Assembly (NCBI GenBank): GCA_050920955.1
Contig: JBPBQS010000140.1
Coordinates: 1-15,643, forward strand
Length of the DNA stretch: 15,643 bases
Origin: CAXSEF01 sp050920955
GTDB lineage: Bacteria; Pseudomonadota; Alphaproteobacteria; Acetobacterales; Acetobacteraceae
Direction of reading: 5' to 3'
This document shows, piece by piece, positions 7,168 to 13,132 of the stretch. A program made the translations under genes and the position numbers. The notes under the pieces were generated by a model that saw only the letters and a list, made by a program, of their open reading frames with translations, was not told the origin of the DNA and ran no database searches. How positions within the stretch are numbered: the first letter of the stretch is position 1; every line of letters begins with the position of its first letter.

Positions 7168-7268
7168 CCGCGCACTCCCTCTCGCTGCACCGCCGCGCCG
7201 TCATACCGGACCCCGGCCCACGGCGTCACCCCGCGAGATGGTGCGCCCAGCCCGCGCCGCAACAAGGC

Positions 7269-7385
7269 AGGCAAGCAAGTTCTTTCTTGAAAGAAAGAAC
7301 CAAAGAACTTCTGCCACGAAGCTCCTTGCCTAAGTCGCAAAGTCTTTTTGCTTCTTTTTCTTCAGAAAAAGAAGGCCTTGCTTCC
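7269..7385 (-). repeat. Intergenic hairpin element A4
   Basis: Complete family A copy between the dehalogenase stop and ybaB. Left end GGCAAGCAAG (7270-7279), 32-nt unit 7278-7309, a middle that shares TGCCAC, TCCTT and TAAGTCGCAAAGTC with A3, the perfect hairpin at 7351-7374, and right end CTTGCTTCC (7377-7385). One base later is the dehalogenase stop codon TGA (7389-7387), so the junction is the same as that of B1 with lutB. The 80-bp remainder up to ybaB (7168-7268) shows no gene. Confidence 0.87.
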
Positions 7386-7386
7386 T

Positions 7387-8307
7387 TCAGGCACTGAGTG
7401 CCACTCCCTCCGCCCCCGCGAGGAACGGCCCGAGCCACGAGAGCACCTCCTCCGGCGCCTCCTCGGCAAGGTAGTGCCCCGACTGCACCGCCCCGCCCTG
7501 CACGGCCCCCGCGCAGTACTCGCGCCACAGCGACAAGGGATCGTACCACCCCCCGATGCGCCCCTTCGCCCCCCACAGCGCGAGCATGGGGCACCGCACC
7601 TGCACGCCGTCGAGCCGGCTGGCCCTGTCGTGCACCAGGTCGACCGACGCCGCCGCGCGGTAGTCCTCGCACATGCCCGCGATCGCGCGCGGGTCGTGCG
7701 CCGCCGCCAGGTAGTCCGCCAGCGCCTCGGGCGCGAAGAACGTGGGCGTGCGGCACGCGCCTGGCTCGTCGCGCGAGGTGTGCGCCGCGAACCACTCGTC
7801 CGGCGCCGCATTGATCACGGACTCCGGCTTGGGGTGCGGCTGCGCGAACCAGAACCAGTGGTAGTACCCGAGCGCGAACGCCATGTCGGCCCGCTCGAAC
7901 TGCTCGACCGTGGGCACGATGTCGAGCACCGCCAGCCGCTCCACCCGCGCGGGCGCATCGAGCGCCAGCCGGTGCGCCACCCGCGCCCCCCTGTCGTGCC
8001 CCGCCACCGCGAACGAGGCGAACCCCAGCGCGTCCATCAGCGCCAGCATGTCGCCCGCCATCGCCCGCTTGGAATACGCCGCATGATCCCCGGACACGGG
8101 CGGCTTGAAGCTCCCGCCATACCCCCGAAGATCCGGGCACACCACCGTGTGCGTCCGCGCCAGCACGGGCGCGACGCGGTGCCACATCGCGTGCGTCTGC
8201 GGGTTGCCGTGCAGCAGCAGCAGCGGCGGCCCCGACCCGCCGACCCGCACGCGCAGCGCCCCGCCCGGCACGCTCACCTGCCGCAACGCGAACCCCTCGA
8301 AGAACAT
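7387..8307 (-). CDS. Haloacetate (fluoroacetate) dehalogenase-type alpha/beta hydrolase
   Basis: A 306-residue alpha/beta hydrolase. The start at ATG 8307-8305 (MFFEGFALRQV) has GGAGG eight bases upstream; the open frame continues further upstream, but only through repeat B3 and the divergent gene. Residues match the fluoroacetate dehalogenase pattern I recall from the Rhodopseudomonas enzyme: oxyanion-side LLHGNPQTHAMWH (32-43), nucleophile Asp 104 in GHDRGAR with Arg 105 and Arg 108, Asp 129 in VLDIVPT, the halide pocket His 150-Trp 151 (YYHWFWF) and Tyr 216 (MCEDYRA), and His 278 in SGHYLAEEAPEEV. The reaction would be hydrolysis of haloacetate to glycolate via an ester on the Asp. The complete pocket argues for dehalogenase rather than a generic epoxide hydrolase, though activity on fluoride needs assay. 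Divergent from the decarboxylase gene, 235 bp apart. Confidence 0.88.
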   Translation of the reverse strand: MFFEGFALRQVSVPGGALRVRVGGSGPPLLLLHGNPQTHAMWHRVAPVLARTHTVVCPDLRGYGGSFKPPVSGDHAAYSKRAMAGDMLALMDALGFASFAVAGHDRGARVAHRLALDAPARVERLAVLDIVPTVEQFERADMAFALGYYHWFWFAQPHPKPESVINAAPDEWFAAHTSRDEPGACRTPTFFAPEALADYLAAAHDPRAIAGMCEDYRAAASVDLVHDRASRLDGVQVRCPMLALWGAKGRIGGWYDPLSLWREYCAGAVQGGAVQSGHYLAEEAPEEVLSWLGPFLAGAEGVALSA

Positions 8308-8359
8308 CGCCAACCCCTCCTGCTCGCGCGATGGTGCAACGCGGCGATGGCGACAGAAA

Positions 8360-8492
8360 GGCAAGGAAGGTTGAGGCTCCGCCTCAAGCTCCGCCAAAGG
8401 CTGCGCCCTTGGAACGCGTTCCTTAAGTAAAGGGATCAAAGGGTCCTCGGACCCTTTGCGGGTCCAGGGCAGGGCCCTGGCCTTCCTTGGCC
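8360..8492 (+). repeat. Intergenic multi-hairpin element B3 in a divergent promoter region
   Basis: Lies between the divergent dehalogenase and decarboxylase starts. Ends are CAAGGAAGG (8362-8370) and CCTTCCTTG (8481-8489), a perfect inverted pair. Inside are TTGAGGC/GCCTCAA (8371-8387), CCAAAGGC/GCCCTTGG (8394-8412, one mismatch), the palindrome GGAACGCGTTCC (8411-8422), CAAAGGGTCC/GGACCCTTTG with a two-base loop (8437-8458) and CCAGGGC/GCCCTGG (8464-8480). The first three units are the same as in the copy at 9970. No clear sigma70 boxes were found in the rest of the gap, so the element may contain or displace the promoter(s). Confidence 0.8.
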
Positions 8493-8542
8493 TCGCCCGC
8501 GCTCTGTGCCATGCGCAGCCCCGCCCGAGGAGACGCGACGCG

Positions 8543-9967
8543 ATGCCCCAAGACCCCACGCTCGACCCCGCCGACTGGACCGCGCTCCGCGCCCTCGGCC
8601 ACCGCATGCTCGACGACGCCTTCGCCCACCTCGAGCACCTCGGCGAGGGCCCCGTCTGGCAGCGCATGCCCGACGACCTCCGCGCCGCGCTCCACACCCC
8701 CGCGCCGCGCACGCCCTCCGACCCCGCCGCCGTCTACGAGGACTTCCTCCGCACCATCCAGCCCTACGCGACCGGCAACCTGCACCCCGGCTTCATGGGC
8801 TGGGTGCACGGCGGCGGCACCCCCGTCGGCATGCTGGCCGAGCTCCTCGCCGCCGGCCTGAACTCCAACCTCGGCGGCCGCGACCAGGCCCCCATCGAGA
8901 TCGAGCGCCAGGTCATCCGCTGGTCCGCCGAGCTCCTGGGCATGCCCCCGGAGACCACCGGCCTCCTCGTCACCGGCACCTCGCTCGCCAACCTGATCGC
9001 CGTCCTCGCCGCCCGCCGCGCCGCCCTCGGCCCCGATGTCCGCACGCAGGGCCTCGCCGCCGCACCCCTGACCGCCTACGCCGCCGACGGCGTGCACGGC
9101 TGCGTCGCCCGCGCCCTCGACATGGCCGGCCTCGGCACCGACGCCCTGCGCCTGATCCCCACCGACGCCGCGCACCGCATCGACCCCGCCCTCCTCGCCG
9201 CCCGCATCACGGAGGACCGCGCCGCCGGCCTCCGCCCCTTCCTCGTGGTCGGCAACGCCGGCACCGTCGACGTCGGCGCCATCGACGACCTGTCCGCCCT
9301 CGCCGACCTCGCGCAACGCGAGGACCTGTGGTTCCACGTCGACGGCGCGTTCGGCGCCATGGCCGCGCTCTCCCCCACCCTGCGCCCCCTCCTGCGCGGG
9401 ATCGAACGCGCCGACAGCGTCGCCTTCGACTTCCACAAATGGGCGCAGGTCCCCTACGACGCCGGCTGCGTGCTGGTCCGCCGACCGGGCGCCCAGTCCG
9501 ACGCCTTCGCCCAGGACCTCGCCTACCTGCACCGCGAGGACCGCGGCCTCGCCGCCGGCCACCCCTGGCCCTGCGACCTCGGCCCCGACCTCTCCCGCGG
9601 CTTCCGCGCGCTCAAGGTCTGGATGACCCTGCGCACCTACGGCGCCGACCGCCTCGGCGAGGTCATCGAGCGCTGCTGCGCCGTCGCCCGCCACCTCGGC
9701 GCCCGCGTCGAGTCCGAGCCCCGCCTGGAGCTCTGCGCCCCCGTCTCCCTCAACGTCGTCTGCTTCCGCCTCCGAAACGGTGACGACCGCCTCCAGGCCG
9801 ACCTCGCCGCCGACGTCCAGGAATCCGGCGACGCTGTGCCGTCCACCACCCGCATCGCCGGCCGCACCGTGCTCCGCGCCTGCGTCATCAACCACCGCAC
9901 CCGCGAGGCCGACGCCGACCGCCTCGTCGACGCCGTCCTCCGCGCCGCCGACGCCCGCCAGGCATAG
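8543..9967 (+). CDS. PLP-dependent group II decarboxylase
   Basis: A 474-residue protein. The start at ATG 8543 (MPQDPTLDPADW) has GAGGAG ten bases upstream; an in-frame longer reading from 8456 would pass through repeat B3 and is rejected. Family marks of the DDC/group II decarboxylases are present: HPGFMGWVHGGGTP (81-94), NLGGRDQAPIEIERQVIRW (109-127), VTGTSLANLIAVLAAR (143-158) for phosphate binding, His 185 for stacking on the cofactor ring, HVDGAFGA with Asp 267, and the Schiff-base Lys 299 in DFHKW. The family decarboxylates aromatic amino acids, glutamate, aspartate or diaminobutyrate; the substrate is not decided by what can be seen. The stop is followed within a few bases by repeat B4. 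The gene is monocistronic by spacing. Confidence 0.88.
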   Translation: MPQDPTLDPADWTALRALGHRMLDDAFAHLEHLGEGPVWQRMPDDLRAALHTPAPRTPSDPAAVYEDFLRTIQPYATGNLHPGFMGWVHGGGTPVGMLAELLAAGLNSNLGGRDQAPIEIERQVIRWSAELLGMPPETTGLLVTGTSLANLIAVLAARRAALGPDVRTQGLAAAPLTAYAADGVHGCVARALDMAGLGTDALRLIPTDAAHRIDPALLAARITEDRAAGLRPFLVVGNAGTVDVGAIDDLSALADLAQREDLWFHVDGAFGAMAALSPTLRPLLRGIERADSVAFDFHKWAQVPYDAGCVLVRRPGAQSDAFAQDLAYLHREDRGLAAGHPWPCDLGPDLSRGFRALKVWMTLRTYGADRLGEVIERCCAVARHLGARVESEPRLELCAPVSLNVVCFRLRNGDDRLQADLAADVQESGDAVPSTTRIAGRTVLRACVINHRTREADADRLVDAVLRAADARQA

Positions 9968-9969
9968 CG

Positions 9970-10125
9970 CAGGCAAGCAAGGTTGAGGCTCTGCCTCAAA
10001 CTCCGCCAAAGGCTGCGCCCTTGGAACGCATTCCATGAGAGACCGTCCCCGACCCACACCGGAATGGCTGTTCCCGACCCGAACCGGACCTCGCCGCCGG
10101 GCGGCAAGGTCCCTGGCCTTCCCGA
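9970..10125 (+). repeat. Intergenic multi-hairpin element B4 after the decarboxylase
   Basis: Starts three bases after the decarboxylase stop with GGCAAGCAAGG (9972-9982), then TTGAGGC/GCCTCAA (9983-9999), CCAAAGGC/GCCCTTGG (10006-10024) and GGAACGCATTCC, nearly identical to B3 as far as about 10035. The rest is different from B3, with a possible right end at CCTGGCCTTCCC (about 10112-10123). The right boundary is uncertain. Confidence 0.75.
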
Positions 10126-10350
10126 AAAGCATCGGGTTTCGGAAGTCACCCGGCAGGCCGACACGCCACGACCTTGCCGCACATGGGTGCTTCATGTAAC
10201 GGACGCGCGTCGCGAAAGGCGGCCGCCTGCGGCTGATGCGCCATCCCCGCAGGCTGCCGCGTACACGCCCACCGTGCAGTCGCATGGTCGGCCAGCGTCT
10301 CCGAAGCAGCCGCCGGCATCGAACGATGCTGCGGCCAGGGGAGCGCGGCC
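10126..10350 (+). other. Gap upstream of the monooxygenase gene
   Basis: No gene seen. It holds an imperfect stem CTTCCCGAAA/TTTCGGAAG (10118-10145) that reads on from the end of B4, and GC-palindromic stretches such as GGCGGCCGCC (10220-10229). A GGGGAG near 10338 precedes the monooxygenase ATG at 10351. No convincing promoter boxes. Confidence 0.4.
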
Positions 10351-11484
10351 ATGCGACAGACCATCGCCATCATCGGCGCCGGCCTCGGCGGCCTCATGCT
10401 TGCCAGCGTCCTTCATCGACACGGGATCGCCGCGTCGATCTACGAGGCCGAGGCCTCCCCTGCCGCCAGGAAGCAGGGCGGGCTGCTCGACATCCACGCC
10501 CGCAGCGGCCAGTGCGCGCTCGAGGCCGCCGGGCTGCACGACGACTTCCTCCGCCTCGTCCGTCCCGGCGAAGATGCGAAGCGCGTCGTGAGCAGGGACG
10601 GAACCATCCTGTTCGACCATCCCGGCGACCCATCCTCGCAGCGGCCGGAGGTCGATCGCGGCGAGCTTCGTGCCCTGCTGATCGGTTCGCTCCCCGACGG
10701 TGCGATCCGCTGGAAAAGCAGGGTCGCGTCCCTGACACCGCTCCGCGACGGCCGCCACGCGATCGCCTTCGCCGATGGAACCCACGCCACGGCCGATCTG
10801 CTTGTCGGCGCGGACGGCGCCTGGTCGAAGGTCAGGCCGCTCCTGACGGATGCCAGGCCCGCCTACTCAGGCACCTGCTTCGTCGAGGTGGCGCTTGCCG
10901 CCGATGATGCCCTCCACGCGGCAGGCATCCAGGCCATCGGCACGGGCACCCTGATCGCGGTGGCGCCTGGCCGTGGCATCCTCGCCCACCGCAACGCCGA
11001 TGGAAGCGTCGCCGGCTATGTCGCGCTGAACGAGCCGGAGGACTGGTTCAGGTCCATCGATTTCGGCGATGTCCACGCGGGCCTTGCCGTGATCGCGGAG
11101 CGGTTCGCGGGCTGGGCGCCGCACCTCGCCGGCCTCATCACCGGCAGCATCGCCGAACCGGTGCTCCGGCCGATCCACGCGCTTCCCGTCGACATCCGAT
11201 GGCCCCGGCGAGAAGGCGTGACCCTGGTCGGCGATGCGGCGCATCTCATGTCGCCGTTCACCGGCGAAGGTGCCAACCTCGCCCTGTTCGACGGCGCCGA
11301 ACTCGGCCGATCGATCGTCGCAAGCCCTCACGACCTCGATGCTGCCCTCGCCGCCTACGAGGCCGATCTCTTCCCTCGAAGCCGGGACATCGCGCAGCGA
11401 TCCGCCCGCAGCCTTGACCTGTTCTTCGGCGCTGCCGCCCCCGGCAGCGTGGTCGATCTCTTCAGCCCCCCTGGCAAGGCCTGA
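10351..11484 (+). CDS. FAD-dependent monooxygenase, TetX-like
   Basis: A 377-residue flavoprotein monooxygenase of group A. The FAD-binding GAGLGG motif is at residues 9-14, followed by YEAE at 31-34. QGGLLDIHARSGQCALEAAGL (42-62), DRGELRALL (102-110), LVGADGAWSKVRPLL (151-165) with the DG motif, and GDAAHLMSPFTGEGANLALFDGAELG (294-319) with the GD motif are all as in TetX-like enzymes. Such enzymes use NADPH and O2 to hydroxylate aromatic or polyketide compounds; whether this one acts on tetracyclines cannot be told. The codons look less strictly C-ending (many gat and gag/gtg codons) than those of the neighbouring genes, which may mean recent acquisition. GGGGAG precedes the ATG. Directly downstream is a short coding-like tail without a start. 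Confidence 0.88.
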   Translation: MRQTIAIIGAGLGGLMLASVLHRHGIAASIYEAEASPAARKQGGLLDIHARSGQCALEAAGLHDDFLRLVRPGEDAKRVVSRDGTILFDHPGDPSSQRPEVDRGELRALLIGSLPDGAIRWKSRVASLTPLRDGRHAIAFADGTHATADLLVGADGAWSKVRPLLTDARPAYSGTCFVEVALAADDALHAAGIQAIGTGTLIAVAPGRGILAHRNADGSVAGYVALNEPEDWFRSIDFGDVHAGLAVIAERFAGWAPHLAGLITGSIAEPVLRPIHALPVDIRWPRREGVTLVGDAAHLMSPFTGEGANLALFDGAELGRSIVASPHDLDAALAAYEADLFPRSRDIAQRSARSLDLFFGAAAPGSVVDLFSPPGKA

Positions 11485-11490
11485 TCATGA

Positions 11491-11589
11491 AGAGAAGCCG
11501 GCTTTCCCCCCGACGCCGTCGAGGCGCTGGTCAACGAGGCTCAGGCGGCATTGCGCCACGCCGGACGAACGCCGCCGAAAGCCCCCTGA
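11491..11589 (+). pseudogene. Possible C-terminal remnant of a lost gene
   Basis: A 32-codon open frame between TGA at 11488-11490 and TGA at 11587-11589 reads REAGFPPDAVEALVNEAQAALRH and then AGRTPPKAP, with an amphipathic helix and third-position C/G bias like that of a real gene tail, but no start codon or body. It follows the monooxygenase gene by a few bases. It may be the end of a partner gene removed by deletion. I do not recognise the family, and chance is a fair alternative. Confidence 0.25.
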
Positions 11590-11651
11590 CAGGCTGCGGC
11601 TGTCCATCGACACCGACCCTGGACCAACGCGCCGCCTGCCGAGCCCCCTGC

Positions 11652-12605
11652 TCAAGGCAGCCGCGCGAGCGCCCCCGCTGCTCCCACCTCCTCGACCCGC
11701 ACGCGCACCCGCCGCCTCTCCTCACGCCACATCTCCGGCGTCATCCGCCAGAACCGCGCCAGATCCCCCGCCATGCGAACCTGTACCAGCGCCGCCAGCG
11801 CCGGCATCGCCGCGAGATCCCCTTCCGACAGCCCGCGCCTCTCGCGATACCCGTCCAGCAGCGCCCCCCAGAGCGCCGCCCCGTCCGCCTCCCGCCGCAG
11901 CCACACCGCCATCGTCGCCAGATCGAGCGCCAGCGGCCCCGCCACGCAGTCCTCGAAATCGAGGAACGTCACCCGCTCCCCCGCCTGCCCCTCGTCGGCC
12001 AGCAACGCGTTCCCCAGCCGCGCATCGCCATGGCACAGCCCGACCTCCGGCCCCGCCAACGCCACCGCCGCCCGCAGCACCGGCCCCGCCCGCTCCACCT
12101 CCGTGGCGACGGCCCCCACCCCAGCCCGCCGCAGCCACGCCGCCACTTCCGCGCACGCTGCCCCTGCCTCCACCTGCCGACCCGCCACGCCCTTTGCCGC
12201 CCGCATCGCCTCGTGCAGCCCCGCCAGCGCCCGCCCGAACCGCCGCAGATCCTCCGCCCCGTGCGCCATCTCCCGCCCTGGCGCGTGCGCGAACAGGCAG
12301 GCGTGCCGCATCGCTCCCTCCCACGCCACCCGCGTACGCATTCGCCCGCCCCGCCCCGCCGCCGGCCGCACCACCCCGAACCCCGCCCCGCCCGCCACCG
12401 CCCCCAGCACCCGCATCTCGAAATCCAGCCCCGCCCCATCCGTCCCCGGATGCCGGCACAGCCTGAGCCACCAGGCCCGCCCGCTCCCCGCCTCCTCCAG
12501 CCGCAGCACCACGTTCGCCGAACGGCGCGCCTCCGCCACCCGCACGAACCGCCGCCCCCAGAACCGCGACGCCGCCGCGAGCACGCGCGCCTCAGCCTCG
12601 CTCAT
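11652..12605 (-). CDS. APH-family phosphotransferase (aminoglycoside/choline kinase fold)
   Basis: A 317-residue protein. The start at ATG 12605-12603 (MSEAEARVLAAASRFWG) has a GGGGGGA run upstream; the longer frame to 12785 lacks family resemblance. The N-lobe has a LRLC strand near 47-50 in place of the ATP-binding Lys strand, and GAGLDFEMRVLGAV with the helix-C Glu. In the C-lobe the catalytic loop CHGDARLGNALL has Asp 194 and Asn 199, and the metal-binding FLDFEDCVAGPLALDLA has Asp 216. These are Brenner and DFG-like motifs of PF01636 kinases. Substrates in the family range from aminoglycosides to choline, homoserine and fructosamine; the LCHGDARLGNALL form is common in uncharacterised housekeeping members, so resistance should not be assumed. 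Confidence 0.85.
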   Translation of the reverse strand: MSEAEARVLAAASRFWGRRFVRVAEARRSANVVLRLEEAGSGRAWWLRLCRHPGTDGAGLDFEMRVLGAVAGGAGFGVVRPAAGRGGRMRTRVAWEGAMRHACLFAHAPGREMAHGAEDLRRFGRALAGLHEAMRAAKGVAGRQVEAGAACAEVAAWLRRAGVGAVATEVERAGPVLRAAVALAGPEVGLCHGDARLGNALLADEGQAGERVTFLDFEDCVAGPLALDLATMAVWLRREADGAALWGALLDGYRERRGLSEGDLAAMPALAALVQVRMAGDLARFWRMTPEMWREERRRVRVRVEEVGAAGALARLP

Positions 12606-12873
12606 CCCCGTCCCCCCACCGCCGCAACAGCCAGCCAACCGCCAGCGCCTGGACCGCCCGAAACCCCCCGGCAGCCTGCCCGCAGCATCCACCCCGCAGG
12701 CAACGCCGGACAACGCCACCAACGCCCCGCCCGCGGCACGACAGGGCCCGCAGACGACGCCCGGCCCCGGCAAATCCCTGTGCACTCCGGTCCTCGCCTG
12801 CCTCTTTTCCCGTCACGCGGCGCACGAATCGTCCCGCCCCGTGCGCCGTCCCTCGCATCCGGGGACGACCCTT

Positions 12874-12954
12874 GTCCTGCGCCGCAGGACGCAGCCCCGA
12901 AAAAGCCGCCGTTCGTCCTGCGCGGCAGGACAGCCCCGTCCTGCGCCGCAGGAC
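12874..12954. repeat. Three copies of a 17-nt GC palindrome
   Basis: GTCCTGCGCCGCAGGAC occurs at 12874-12890 and 12938-12954, and the variant GTCCTGCGCGGCAGGAC at 12915-12931. Arms are perfect for 8, 8 and 7 bases. Start-to-start spacing is 41 and then 23 bases. They could be operator sites, RNA hairpins or a small dispersed repeat. Confidence 0.8.
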
Positions 12955-13020
12955 GGCCACGAGCCCCTCGCCAAGCCGCCGCCTCCGCCGTGAAATCCGC
13001 TAAGTTCCTCCCTGATCGTC

Positions 13021-13078
13021 ATGTTTCCAAAGGCGAGCCTTTGGCGGAGCTCGAGGCAGCGCCTCGACCTTTGCTTTC
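13021..13078 (-). repeat. Short intergenic element B5
   Basis: A reduced B-family copy about 55 bp upstream of the S9 peptidase ATG, in the reverse orientation. It has CCAAAGG/CCTTTGG (13027-13044) and TCGAGGC/GCCTCGA (13051-13067), and an outer CTTTGCTTTC (13069-13078) resembling the shared end. Both stems differ from those of the other B copies by paired changes. Confidence 0.78.
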
Positions 13079-13132
13079 TCCCCGCCGCCCCCGCCCCGTT
13101 GACCGCCTGCGCCCCCCCGTGCCCCATGCGGA

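Larger units (their letters stand above)
12606..13132. other. Divergent intergenic region, kinase and S9 peptidase
   Basis: About 530 bp without a credible gene, between the divergent kinase and peptidase starts. It contains three 17-nt palindromes (12874-12954) and element B5 (13021-13078), both listed separately. The rest is C-rich on the plus strand. Promoters for both genes should be here, but I could not identify boxes. Confidence 0.5.

Noticed and set aside
321..7385. CRISPR-like array from the repeated A units
   Set aside because: Copies are single, kilobases apart and lie between different genes; there are no regular spacers or cas genes.
8308..8712. N-terminal extension of the dehalogenase frame
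   Set aside because: The extension reads through repeat B3 and the divergent decarboxylase start; the internal ATG at 8307 has a good GGAGG and matches family length.
8423..10285. A 620-codon minus-strand frame antisense to the decarboxylase
   Set aside because: Looks smooth because of codon bias, but it is the exact antisense of a gene with a full set of PLP-decarboxylase motifs, and its ends run through repeats.
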